From Selaginella tamariscina (Eukaryota > Streptophyta > Lycopodiopsida > Selaginellales > Selaginellaceae): a stretch of 64,000 bases of DNA. The position numbers and the translations under genes were made by a program. The notes beneath the pieces were generated by a model. That model had not been told where the DNA came from, ran no database searches, and saw only the letters and a list, made by a program, of their open reading frames with translations. Positions 44,205 to 56,605 of the stretch are shown piece after piece. The first letter of the stretch is position 1, and each line of letters starts with the position of its first letter. Location of the stretch: NCBI GenBank assembly GCA_003024785.1, contig PUQB01000001.1:565501-629500 (forward strand). Direction: 5' to 3'.

Positions 44205-46636
44205 TACAGGACCATGTTATTATATAATACGAGATAACTAAATTCCGTATCTTATGATTCCTATTATATTTAATCATATGTACAATCATGTTCAAGTTGA
44301 TAACCATCCAAGAGCTTATGGTAGTAATGGTGGCCAGTTTAACCAAGATGCTTGGACATGAACATCCAGAAGCAGGGGATCAAGCACAGAAACACCATTA
44401 TTGATATATCTAGTAAATGGGCATGTCATCCATTGGGAATGTGAATCACATTGCTACCTAAACTGATCAAATTTCATAGTTTTGTATTATTCAATGATGT
44501 ATATATTAAGAATGTTTATATGCATATGCCTTCATTTAAAATGCATAACATAGAGCTATGCAACACATAAAATGGTATTTACTTGTGAATGTGTACATCC
44601 GTTATACTATATAACATTTTTTTAGAACTTTTTTATAATATATTTTTTAAAAATTATTAACAATTATTAATTTATTCTCTGCGGATATTCTTTTCTAGAT
44701 ACTTTTATTATATATAATCAAACCCAATGTATTATCTAAGAAATTATATAAAATCATGATAAATGTTTTAAATAGTTGTGTATAAAATGTTGCCTAAGTG
44801 GAAATGACACACACTTTGATACAAATTGCTATGTAATATCGTACCTCCCACAAGAAAAAATAAGAAAATAGACTGAGCTTGACAAAATTATAATTGTTAT
44901 ATATATATATATATAATATATTATATATATATATATTATATATATAATATAATTATAAAAGTCCAAAGAGAATCTTTAATTTTAATGCTTTCACATCATT
45001 TAGGAAATTTCAATAAATCGGGTGAATTAAAAAGGCCTAAAGATTAACTAGCACCATGTATTACTTAAGTTTTAACTTATTTTACTTCATGTTTACTTGT
45101 TAAGTATTGGTGCTGTTATGAAAAAAGAGTCGTCTTGAAGGTTTAAACTATACTCACTTTCTAAAAAAAGAATAAAAGTAAAATTAGCAAATTAGAGTGA
45201 AACAATTTTATACTCGATTGGAATTTATTAATATCACTTATTTTCATATATAACATATAGATCCTTTACACATGCTTTATCATACAAAACACAATGTTCA
45301 TGAGCTCTTTTTGCTATGTGAATATCAAAATATATAATGACATTAAATTATGTACATATTATATAATGGATATACTCCATAACAAATCTTTAATCAACAT
45401 TTTTCAATTGTATAAGGAAACATCAAATAGATATTAATAAATAACTTTTTAAAACTTGTTAATATTCATAATTTAACTTAAAATTTTAATAAAAATAATT
45501 TTTCAAAAACATGACAATGCCAAATCTATTCGATCTTGGGTCATGCAAAATCTAAGAAAAAAATTATTATTGTTAAAGAGTAGAATTTAATATTGATCCG
45601 TTCATGTTAAAATTCAAATTTCTTAATAAAAGAAAAATGCTTTAATTTACGCAACCTTTTAATAAATAAACAAAAGGTAAATATTTTTATTTTTTTATAA
45701 TTTTCACTACACATTATATTGATGTTTGATTTTGATGACAATAAAAGTTTAGTGGATTTTTACTTCAGCAAAGTGAGGTGTAAACATTAAAAATTAAAAA
45801 ATGTCAAAATAAAATTCAAAACCCTTTGCACTTATGATTTACAATGCAACGATTGGAATTTATATTTTAAAGTAAACATAAATATTTTAACATTTTATTA
45901 TTTATTTACATTTTTTTTCTTAAAAAGTATATTTTAAGAGTTAAAATTAAGGTGAAATTATGAGATGTAAGAAAAAAAATGTGGAAATGTTTAAAATTTT
46001 ATGTAAGTGTCTGGCTAGGGAAGTAAAACTTAAATTAAAAGGTTTACTTTCCACTAGCGGGTAATTAATTGCCTCAGTGAATCAAAATTAAAAAAAATTA
46101 TTTATTCTACCATGGGTTTAGTTTTCTACTTGTTAATTATTTATAATTTATAATCTACATGGCACCTATGTGGTGCCTACATGGCTTTTTCAGTGGTATC
46201 CTAGTAACCGGCAATTTTGCCCAGTTATATAACTACCAGGCATAATTGAATGACATGTGTATCAAGATTAATAAATTGGGTTTTGCTTTTTGAATTTTCA
46301 AAAAAATTAATGAAAAACTGATAAATTAGAATTTAAAATAAGAATCAACATAAGATTCAGCAAAATATTACTCATTTACATGTAAGAATATTATATATAT
46401 ATATATATATAACACATTATTTCATATACTTATTTTGCAGAAAGAACATAAGTTATTCCAGATAATATGTATATCTCTCTCTTTCTCTCAACACACTCTG
46501 TCATATATATATATTATATGTGTGTGTGTGTACATTGTTATACACACACATATATATATAAAGAAAGACATTAGTAAACTATAATTAATGATTTTATATA
46601 AGAAATAATAATGAAAAGTTAGAGTTTTAATATATT
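44205..46636. other. AT-rich desert
   Basis: No gene seen. A self-complementary TA-rich block lies at 44900-44950, and TA and TG/CA runs lie at 46392-46410 and 46501-46560. Confidence 0.7.
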
Positions 46637-48452
46637 TGTTAGAGTTTTAACCCAAAGGGCCAACACGTGGCTGCCAGGTGGCCATTCGGTGTTATCACCC
46701 TGTGTGAGCAACGCTAAGTTTCCCAGAACAACCCCAACGACCCCTAAGGTTAGACTCTAATGCCCAAGTGGACAGGAGACTTAGGGTTTAGCCTAAGTCT
46801 CGCAGAGTGTCTACCCCCAAAACCCTTGAGGGATAACCCTAGTTGACTTAGGGTTAGCCTAAGTCTCCCTAGAGTGTCTACCCCCAAAACCCTTGAAGGG
46901 ATAACCCTAGTTGACTTAGGGTCTTGCCCTAGAAGACCTAGTCAGGCTCATGCCCTAACCCCATCAAGGAGACGTGTGTTCCACACATACCCCTAGATAG
47001 AGCTAAGGCATTGTCACTTACCCCTTGAGGAATCACCCTCATCCGGGAGTACAACCCCTTTAGGGCGACAAGGGGTACCCTGAACCACGACTAACCCCTA
47101 AGGGTTTGAGTGGCCAAGTTATACCCTAGACTTAGAGCTAGTACTTAGTGAGGACACGAGTGTGCGCCGTAGGCGGACACGAGTGTTCTGCTAAGCAAAC
47201 TCCCTAAGGCTAGGTTTGGGATAACCCTAAGCACATGGCCTTGCGAGTGCCTTACGAAAAGGCTTCTGCTAATGAGCTTAGGTTGTTCAACCCCTGGATT
47301 CCAAGGAGAACATCCCCTAGCCAAGTGTGCCAAAGCACACCTAGTTACGAAACCTAACCTCCCTTGAGCGGATGCCCAAGGCTTAGCACCCTAGTGCAAG
47401 CACAAGCATGCCTGTTTGCTAGAGTATCCAACCCCTTAGCGACAAGCCCATGACATAACCCCAAAGGGCGTGCCTCAGGCGTTGTACCATGTGACGTTTA
47501 GCCCAGTGTCACATCTCCATGTGACACTGCCTTCCCCGATGTGGGTTATTATACCATAGCCCTTAGATTCAAGAGTTGCACCAAGTACCACAAACGTGGT
47601 TCCTAAATGTCAACTCTAGAACCCCTCAATGAACCCTCAGGAACCAGGTAACGTGAACCTGTCAAACAAGATCCCACGCCCACAGTTGGACAAGGACACG
47701 GATGTGCCTTGCTTAGCCGTGAGTGCTACACCTAGCTTGACGTGGAGGAGGAGGCTGGAGACAAGCCTCAACCTCTGCCTCTTGGAACGACAAGACCTCC
47801 CAGGCATGGATTCGCCAACGTTAAGGGTAAGCTACCCCAAAGGTGGGACGTACCCCTGGCATCTGGAAGTTAGGGCGGCACAACAGAGGGTTGTACCTTA
47901 ACGACACAAGCTGAAGCTTGCACCGACAGAAAAGCAACGAACTCATTCATGAACCCAGGAGCTCTCCTACGTATACTCTACCTTATTTATGTGACGGAGC
48001 TCCCCCCCCTCTTTTCCTATATGTGTTAGTGGGCTAGCACTGAATTTTAGCCCCTTAGACAAATTAGCAATATGAGCCTATAACTCACCCTTACTCTTAC
48101 CCCTAAACCCTACCCAAGGGGTGGGGGTTTTAGGGCGTGGGTTAGGGCAAACCTAGGGTTAGGTCAACCCTAGGGGTGTCCCTAACCCTACTTAACATGC
48201 CGAACTCATCTGCAAAGACCAATTAGCCTATTCGGGACGTCAAAATTGGGGGTGGGTTTCTAGAAGGTAAGTTCTAACTTCGCTTAGAGTTTCCTGCAAA
48301 TACCTAATGACACCCGGCCGGACCATCACCAGATACCCAAGTGCACTAAGCGGGCCTGTTTCCTACTACATCTAGGGTCCATCAACATAGTACAGTAAGT
48401 AATAACAGTCAACGTCCAAAGTAAAGGGTCGAGTCATAGTAAAACTATGACA
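46637..48452 (+). mobile_element. 1.8-kb solo LTR rich in CCCTAA/TTAGGG words
   Basis: An island of balanced base composition inside AT-rich DNA. It begins TGTTAGAGTTTT and ends AAACTATGACA, and is flanked by ATATT on both sides (46632-46636, 48453-48457), so TG...CA ends plus a 5-bp duplication mark an LTR. No internal second LTR copy, gag or pol is present. It is dense in TTAGGG/CCCTAA-type words and carries a tandem duplication of about 75 bp (46781-46925, unit with GTGTCTACCCCCAAAACCC). Orientation is not determined. Confidence 0.72.
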
Positions 48453-48457
48453 ATATT

Positions 48458-51400
48458 TTTTTAATTAAAAATACTGAGTAGGTGCACATTTATTACATAT
48501 GTATGTGTAATATATATATGTTTATAATAACCAATTAAATAAAAATTATGCACTACTAATTTATTTTTTAATTCAATTAACCACTCTAATGGAAAAGCAC
48601 AGTGGTAGTAATAATTAATGACGTGGCATTATTTTAATTTACCACCGATCAAATAACCAACCGCTAGTGGAAAGTGGGCCTAATTGCTTTAATTATAACT
48701 ATATATAAATTAATAAGTAAAAAGATTAAATAGTAAAAATAAAAACTTACAAACATTATCAAGAACAATTACCATTAATACATTCACTTTTAACACTAGT
48801 TACTTTATAATGTAACATTTCAATTTTGAGAGGATTATACATAAGCAATTATTGAGTCAATACATTAAATTTAACTTGGGACATGATTATATTCTTTATA
48901 ACTTCTATAGTGTTTTGGACAAACTCATTTTGATATAAATTTTTAATAAAACCAAGCCTTTTGCATAAATCAACGTACCATAAATACTTTTATTATAAAT
49001 ATATATATTGTCCAGTCAAGTAAGCGATTTATTAAAACTTCTTCTAAATTAATAATATAATTTTGATGTTTGAATAAAAAGCTTTAATATAGTTATTTAT
49101 TTGTTTACTAATATGTAAATAATTTTTTACAACAATAACTCACATATCTAAGATTAAAAAAAATGAATAATAAATTTTTATCAATATTTAAGAAGGAATT
49201 TAAAGATTAAATTAAATTCATGAATTACTTTTAAAAAGAGTGAAAAAGAAAGTTTGATAAGTTTTCAAAGTATGTATTATTTTATCGATGCTGTTAAGAT
49301 TCCAAATTACGTATTACATTATGGTGTTTAACTTAAAATTTAAAATTAAAATTTTTAATTATAACAACAAAGAAACAATTACAAAATCTTATTAAACATT
49401 AAATAAATATATTTTATTTCTTATTATTATTATAAGATAATTTGATTTGAATAAGAGTAGAGGAACAACTTAAGTATAATTTGAAATAAAATAATAATGA
49501 GTAATTGATTTGGCAAAATATAAACTATTTGATACTCAAGGTTACTTCATAACAATTAATGGAAAAAAAAAAACAACTCGACAATTAATTTTTAAAAAAA
49601 AATTATATTATAATAACAATTCTCTTAAAGAATTATAATAAATCAGAGATAAATTAATGTCTTAAAATTTAAACAAAAAAAACATTAAATAGTTTTATTT
49701 TTATTAACATAAGATGGATATGGAAATTCTTTAAAAAAAAAAGAAGAATAAAAATAAGAAAATAGTATAGTAACAATTATAAAATTTATGAGATGCAATA
49801 AAAATAAATTAATTTACCTTACAAATGCAATTAAAAAAAGTCAAATAAATAAAGTAAGTTGAATTAAAATGTACAAGTGTTGTGATATAAAATATATATA
49901 TTAATTAAAAAAAAGAAAATTATATTTATACCCCTAAAATTTATCATATTTACATATATACCCTAAAACTTTAATTTAAAACTTTATAAATTTCAAAATT
50001 AAAAATTAAAAAACATCTCTAAAAATCAATAAAAATTTATAATTAATTTGTATTTTATTATATTTAGGTCCAAAATACAACCTTTATACATATATATCAC
50101 AATATAATATCATCATTTTTAAAAATATTCTAATTTTTACTATGATAATTTTTTGATATTTAACATTTAATAAACTTTAATTATTTCATTTGTAATATAT
50201 TATGAATTAAAAATATATAGTTAATAGTATTATTTTAAAAGTTAAAATATTACGATCGGAGTTTTTCAAGAGTATATAATATATGTAAATATAAAACTTT
50301 TAGAGATATATATGTAAATATAATAAATTTCAAGGGTATAAATGTAATTTTCCCTAAAAAGAAATAATTAATGTTTTACCATTGTGATAGGCTAAAACAA
50401 TTGTTAGGAAGTGTGATTTGCCACATAAGTATTATTTTAAAAAAAAAGACATCCTACAATTTTGTTAAATTAATTAGGAAAGAATTGATATTGATGTTTA
50501 ATTAGTAACAACTTTACTCATAAAGTCTTATAATCAGTCACTTAAATAGTAAGTAAAGTTGCATATAAAAAGGAGATTATTCACGTGAAATAATTTATAA
50601 TTCAAGTTTCATCAAAGACTCATTATTAATTTATATATAAAACATTATTTAAATAAATTTTAATTTATTATTTTAATGAAAACCCCCACCTTATGGTTGT
50701 CTTATATAACCTATATTATTTGAATACTGTTAATATATAAAGGTGTAAGGTAATTATAGTAAATACGTAAATTAAAGTATATATGGAAGCTAATTCTATA
50801 ATTAGGATAATTTATTATTGGTTTATAGGATAGTCCAAATATGATTAGGACTATACATTTTACTTGTATATATAAACCTTAACATAAATACAAAAGGTTA
50901 TCCCTAATTTCTTTTTTTTTTGTGTTGTTATTATATTTTGTCTCGGGATTTTTACATTTGTGAAGCTGTTAAATAATGTGTCTAAGTGAAACTATTGGTT
51001 TAGTCCAATATAAATATTGTTAATTCTATTATGATGTTAATTTTAATGTCTTTATGATATGTTATTAATTATTAATTGTTGATGTATTGTGGTATGTTAT
51101 TGATTATGAATGCCATTATAATATTTTATGTTGTTACTTTTCACCGCCCTTGTAGTACATTGTGTTATTAATTTTTATGTTATTGATTTTTTAAATAATT
51201 TTTATTATGTTGATTTTGAGTCACTTTTACAATATTTAATAAAAATAAAGAAGAAGAAAAAAAAAATCCCATGAAAAGAGGTAGAATATGAAAAATGGTG
51301 AAGATTTTATAATCCAGCAATTTATTATAAAAAATGAGAGTTACAAATGCATTAATTAAGGTTTTATACAAAAGTTTTTTTATGCTACAAAGAAGTAATG

Positions 51401-51942
51401 GTTTTTACATAGAAGAAAATAGAGTATGTGGATGTAATTAAAGAAATATGTGGATTTAGTTAAAAAAATTTTATTTTTTCATGAAAAGGAGTAACTTATG
51501 TGATTCATCCTGACTTACAATAAGAATATGTTTAAAAGACTCAAGGATTAATATTATAAAGTCCTCGTGTTTAAAAGACTTTAAGGATTAATATTATAAA
51601 GTCCTTAATATTGTGGTTACTTATATTAGAAGATTTTATTTTTTTTTCACATGAAAAATAGTGTAATGTAACTACAGTAAATACGTATATGGAAGCTAAT
51701 CTTATAATTAAGATAATTTATTATTAATATCCTCAATTTACTTTTTCTTGACACTGTTATTGTAGCTATTTTTTAAAAAAGAAACCTTAATTTTATTAAT
51801 TCACTTAATACAAAAATACTGCTTTTATTAATATCTCATAAACATGGAAATGACAAGAACTGTTTAATAAAAAGAAGATAACATTGAATTAGAAAGCTCG
51901 ATAAGGCCTCTACTTCGTAATGTTTATTAAGCCATCGCCCGC
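48458..51942. other. AT-rich desert
   Basis: AT-rich and gene-free apart from the inverted-repeat element at 49915-50355. A local duplication of about 40 bases (GACT..AAGGATTAATATTATAAAGTCC) occurs at 51537-51603, and the stretch ending at 50770-50820 (TAAATACGT...GGAAGCTAAT) recurs at 51680-51725. Confidence 0.65.
49915..50355. mobile_element. MITE-like element with long terminal inverted repeats
   Basis: The left arm, starting GAAAATTATATTTATACCCC and continuing to CCCTAAAACTTT (49915-49972), is matched in reverse complement by 50294-50355, which ends GGGTATAAATGTAATTTTCC. The arms are about 55-60 bp with some 80% pairing. The interior is non-coding. Flanks are A/T runs, so a target duplication cannot be fixed. 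Confidence 0.55.
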
Positions 51943-52921
51943 TCACAGCATCACTGCATGTAATGTTGCAAAAATTAATCATTTACTTAATATAAACAAC
52001 AGCGCACTAATATTGTTCATACATGATTATTATCTTCAGTGAGTTAAACAATCACGAGGATAAAACTGACCTGGAGCAGATGGTCCCTTGCGGCACTCGC
52101 TCAGCATGTCCAGATAGAACTGGCACCTACCAATCTCGCTTCCATTGGCACTAATGCACTGTTTCAAGCTAAAACAATTAATACAAACTATATATATACA
52201 ACCACATTACAAATTACTTACATCCTGAAAGGCCTTCATCTGGTTACCGCAAGCATCAGCTGCGACTGTGGTAATGGCTGGAGAAGCTGACTGTGGAGCT
52301 GAAGATGCAGATTCGGTAACACCCTCGTGCTGCACAACGCGTGGACCCATGACTCCATCCACTGCACGATGTGCGATTGCACTTCCAGTTCCAAACGCCA
52401 TACCTGTAGAAACAGTATAGTTATACATATTTAGCGAGCATGTATATACATGCATACACATGGATATCTAATCTCGCCATTACTATTACTTGGGTTCCAT
52501 TTTATGAACATAAAATGTGACAAAACATTTGGTTACCTTGAGCGATAGTACCAGCCAATCCGCCCATCATACCACCGCCGCCAGACTGAAGTGGAGCAGG
52601 AGGAGGCGCATGATGAACTGCATCACAAAACGTATGAGATTCAAACTATGTGGAACAGAAAAAACTTACCAGGCTGAGGAGGAGGCGCCGGCCTTCTAGC
52701 TGGAGCACGAGGAGCAGGTCTGGCTGCAGAACACAAAAACCCTTGTTACTAGAATCGTGCAAATACCCTTGTTATGGTATAAAAATCCACAGATTAAAGC
52801 TAGAATCGTGCAAAATAGCATCTTTGCAAGTTAAATGTACAGAGAAGGCCTACAATCTGCTAAGAAAACATCACAAAAATGCAAAGGACCTGAACTTACC
52901 ACCGCCACGGCTGCGAGGCAT
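51943..52921 (-). CDS. Twin-CX9C (CHCH) protein, CHCHD2/CHCHD10 (At12Cys)-like
   Basis: Small mitochondrial intermembrane-space protein. Exons: 52921-52900 (MPRSRGG), 52723-52670 (Pro/Ala/Arg-rich), 52617-52537, 52403-52222, 52158-52071, then probably 51953-51943. The order is the family's: a basic Pro-rich N-terminus (RPAPRAPARRPAPPPQ), a Gly/Met/Ala-rich hydrophobic middle (GGGGMMGGLAGTIAQGMAFG), VVQHEG, and CHCH with CGNQMKAFQDC and CQFYLDMLSEC (two C-x9-C pairs). Phases agree over exons 1-5. The C-terminal end is uncertain: splicing at CCAG/GTCAG gives an ending VML, while read-through would stop at 52036. Confidence 0.82.
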
Positions 52922-53205
52922 ATTGATTTGCTGAAGACGCACACACAAGGATTGTTGAAGGCTCACACACGCAAGGCGCCGCTGTTGACCTAGAAAATTG
53001 CAAATAGGGCAAACAGGAAGAATCCTATTTCTATCCCAGCCACTTAATCTGATTGAATAGGCATTTTCAGCTCCGCCAACGTGGCCGCACGTCCACCTTT
53101 GATCCATGCTATTGATCTAATCCAAGGAAGTTCGATCCCACCCGTTCATCTTAGCGGTCCAAACACTAAACTTGTTTAAGTCGATATACATGACTACTGA
53201 TGATC

Positions 53206-53629
53206 TCAAACGTTTTCCGGTTGTATTATCTTTTTGGACCTAAGAAACTCGACAATGTCCTCGTGGCTTTTGATCTTTTTGATTTCTTCACACAACTCTT
53301 TCCTGTTTACAATATGAGCACCTTTGTTAAAGCAAGCGTACACATACACATACATTCATATTGTGTGTGTGCGTGGTAGTTTACCTGGATTCATAGTAAA
53401 GAAGATCGAAATATATGAAACTAGCAGTCGCTGCCAGTCCTACCATCTCAAGTGCTCCATTAACTGCAAGAACAATTATATCTCAAATACTTGTATGAGA
53501 GAGAGAGTACCTCCTGTTATGATGCTCATTGCACCAGCTCCAACTGCAACAGCAGGAACAGCCGCTTGAACCACCTTAGTTAATTCTCCTTTCCCACCTT
53601 GACCATCTTCAGCCTGAAAAACAACCATT

Positions 53630-53687
<58 letters not shown>

Positions 53688-55373
53688 AGATTACCTTTGT
53701 GAGGTCATCATCTCCAGGAACTCCTAGGAAAATAAGAGCAAAAGCTGCTACAACAAGAAGCTCCAGCTGTTTTCGCAGCTCAAACTTGTTACTGCCTGTG
53801 CTCGGCACTCCCAGCTCTCCTCCCTTTCAAAAACCTCAAGATCATCCAACACAAGGCTCTTTGCAGAATCAGCCATATATCGTTCCAAGGTCTCTCCTTG
53901 AACACTAAACACTTCACTTATGATAACTTCGTTATTTGATCCGTCTGTGTCACTCTTCTTGTTTAACTTATCATTTAAACCACCTGCAACCCCGGTATGT
54001 TCAGCCTTGTCCAACTGAGCATCATAAGTTACTTCTTTTATATCTTCAAACCTGTTTGGTTTATCACAAACAGCCTGTGAACTATCAGAATCCTGTATAT
54101 CTTCAACCTTGTTGTTCGATGCATCTGTGTTATCCTCGTGCATATCTAAGTTGTCCTCCATATCAAGTGCATCAGAACTGTTTACATTTGAAGCCATAGA
54201 TTCTTCATGATCGTTACTGCTCGGAATGCAGCCTAAGGCAATCCCAGAAACCATTTCACTTCCATGTAACAAATGTTGGTGGCGGACAACTTGGTTCAAG
54301 AACTCATCCTTCAATGCAGTAGTCACAAATGCAGCAACCAGTGCAACCTCCGGAGCAACAATGACAACCCGCTCTTTAACTTGAACTTGCTCAAGAACAT
54401 CCATTCCATTCTTCAACTTCAGATCCCTTTCAGTGAGTTCAACCTGACCTGCTCCATTCTCCACCTTCAACTTCTTCTCTAAGATTTCAATGCTCGTGTT
54501 TCCTGCTAACTTCTCAGCTTCTTCTTCTTGGTTCACTTGTACTTGGCTTGTTGACAGAATTCCTGCACCGTTGCCTTGGTCGTAATGCTGCAATCCAACG
54601 GGTTGTTCTTCATGAATGCTCCTCAAATCCAACTTGCTCTCTTCGTCGCTTGAAGGATTATCAGCCATTGCCAACCTGCGTTTCCCAAGAGCAACCAGTT
54701 CCTCCTGCAATTTCTGGTTTCGAGAAGATACCAGCTTGTCCTTCTTGTGCTTCTTACCTCTGAACAGGTGAGTTGTAGCCGCAAGGCTAGCAAGAACAAG
54801 GGAAGCGCCTAGAGCAAGGAGAACACTCCCAAGTCCTCTGGGAGGTGGCACACATGAAAACGGCCACGGGTACTGCTGACAACTTGAGCTGACAAACTTG
54901 TACATTCGTCTCGCTGGACCGATTTCCTCTCCCTGAGAAGCCACGAGATGCCGAGACATGGTAACCGGATCAATCTCCACAAGCGGATCGTTAACAACTC
55001 TGTTAATCCAGTCAACTGTTGTATCATCATCATCGGCATGGTCCCTGTTTTCGCCAGAAGCAGATGAGTAACGTATTTGATGCCCCTGTCTCCTTCCCTT
55101 CTTTGGCTTTACTTTAAATGGGATTGCAAGTGGTGCTTGTAATTTGCAGCAGTGTTTCTCTGGTGTCGAAACTCGTACTGGCTCAGAGGTCTCAAATTCA
55201 CCTTCTTTGTGTGCATTCCTGTGCCATCTGTGCTGAATAGAGTATAAGAATAGAACAGTGCAAGCAGTTTCAGTGGGAATTCTGCTTTTATAGGACAGAA
55301 TTATGCTTACCTTTGTTAGTAGACTTGTTCTTGTTACTTCCGCATCTCTGACTAGCCACAGAGACATAAACAT
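53206..55373 (-). CDS. Unrecognised membrane protein with a Glu/Asp-rich middle
   Basis: Five exons: 55373-55311, 55232-53695, 53613-53511, 53463-53385, 53302-53206, with matching phases; corrected length is about 626 residues. Seen: a basic N-terminal third with VDWINRVVNDPLVEIDPVT; a membrane helix (GLGSVLLALGASLVLASLAA) followed by a basic stretch (RGKKHKKDK); a long acidic low-complexity middle; another helix (LELLVVAAFALIFLG); then VVQAAVPAVAVGAGAMSIIT and VNGALEMVGLAATASFIYFD, and a charged tail (ELCEEIKKIKSHEDIVEFLR) ending QPENV. One base is missing near 53798-53815, before VPSTGSNKFELRKQL. I do not recognise the family; an organelle membrane protein is possible but unproven. Confidence 0.65.
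53635..53674 (+). repeat. (TC)n microsatellite
   Basis: About 20 TC units followed by a short TA run, inside an intron of the membrane-protein gene. Confidence 0.95.
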
Positions 55374-55531
55374 CCTGTCAACAGCTCCAGATGCTCATCT
55401 GAGGCGACCAATGAAGTCGTGAGAGGGAAAAAAAAGATGCAAAACAATTTAAAACAATACAAGTGAATGAGTGGCCATTAGAAGGTTTGGATGGGTCCAC
55501 ATGAACGTCAGCCATGTGTGTGTGCGGATAA

Positions 55532-55564
<33 letters not shown>

Positions 55565-55903
55565 TTTTGGTTAGCTCAATAGCAGAACTCTATATATGTA
55601 AAAAAACAAAAAGAATGGAAACCTATATGTTGATGAACGAGGTGGAGAAAATCACGTACTCACATCTCTCTAGACACACACGCACGCACGCACACGCAAA
55701 GAGTAACAGATGGATCGTTTTCCAAAAAAATTTTCTAAGTTAGTATAATTTCAAGCTCAGGCAGCACATACATGTTGCACTACAAGCATGTGTTTCCTAA
55801 AAGAGTTTCACTCCTATACCAAAAACCCGAAGAACATAACTACGAACTGTACCTACACAGCCGTGTTCAGAACTCCTTTATTCACGGGCAATCCGAGACG
55901 GAT
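55374..55903. other. Intergenic region with (TG)n and (CA/CG) repeats
   Basis: 530 bases upstream of the membrane-protein gene and downstream of the PRELI gene. A (GT)n run lies at 55536-55562 and CACGCACGCACACGC near 55678-55696. No coding feature was seen. Confidence 0.65.
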
Positions 55904-56455
55904 TCAAGACCCCAACGAATCCTTCTTCTCAAGAAACGAACACAGCTGCTCCATCACCTGCTTCCCCTTCGCACTGTTCTGCTGGAACTTCTCAATACAC
56001 TTCTGTTCAATTTTCTCAGCGAGCGAGGCAAGAGCGGACAGTGTAGAGCACCTGATATTCATTTCCGTCTCGAAGAGTGTCCAGTTGGGATTCTCGGGAT
56101 GTGGGGAGCACCGACATTTCTCCTCTACCTCCACGAAATCCTTAAGCGTCACATTCCGTGTGACCATCTCCATCTTCCTGGCGGCGGCATCAACTGTGGA
56201 GTGCTCAATGCAGTGACACACACGGTCCCCGATGATCTTCTGGAGCCACCACGGGGAGGGCGCGTTCACTGTCACTAACCTGGTGCTCTGTAGATTGCCC
56301 GATTGCTCGTCCAGGCGCCGCCCGATTGTATCCACGCTGAGAACGTGAGAAAGCTGCGGCTTGCTGTCCAGGTCCTGGTACTTCCTCCATGCCGCCGCCG
56401 TCACGCGATCCCACGGATGCTTGTAGACGTGCTCCTGCTTGTATCCTCTCACCAT
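55904..56455 (-). CDS. PRELI/UPS-like (MSF1 domain) protein
   Basis: 183-residue single-exon protein. It begins MVRGYKQEHVYKHPWDRVTA, the PRELI/MSF1 start (Y.H.W..V..A.W.KY). SVDTIGRRLD, LVTVNAPSPWWLQKIIGD, VDAAARKMEMVTRNVT and FVEVEEKCRCSPHPENPNWT follow, and the C-terminal helix (LASLAEKIEQKCIEKFQQNS) matches the family's end. Animal and yeast members carry phosphatidic acid or phosphatidylserine between mitochondrial membranes; the same is inferred here. The start lies 150 bases from the divergent FkbM gene. Frame intact. Confidence 0.88.
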   Translation of the reverse strand: MVRGYKQEHVYKHPWDRVTAAAWRKYQDLDSKPQLSHVLSVDTIGRRLDEQSGNLQSTRLVTVNAPSPWWLQKIIGDRVCHCIEHSTVDAAARKMEMVTRNVTLKDFVEVEEKCRCSPHPENPNWTLFETEMNIRCSTLSALASLAEKIEQKCIEKFQQNSAKGKQVMEQLCSFLEKKDSLGS

Positions 56456-56605
56456 AGCTTCCTCTTCAAAAGCCCTAATTCTTTCAGCCCTAAATTGCCG
56501 AACTCTTCTCCTAGTTTTTGAACCGGAAACGTCGCCTAAAAGAAATGATCATAAGATGCATTACCCTGTTTTTAGGGCTTTTAAACAGGGCTGCCCTAAT
56601 ACACA

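Noticed and set aside
47629-47901. 90-codon ORF in the GC-richer island
   Set aside because: It lies inside the solo LTR, has no recognisable protein features, and the surrounding frames are equally open by composition.
53936-54763. Plus-strand open frames across the membrane-protein gene
   Set aside because: The minus-strand gene has coherent splicing and membrane helices; the plus-strand frames are Cys/His/Leu-rich shadows.
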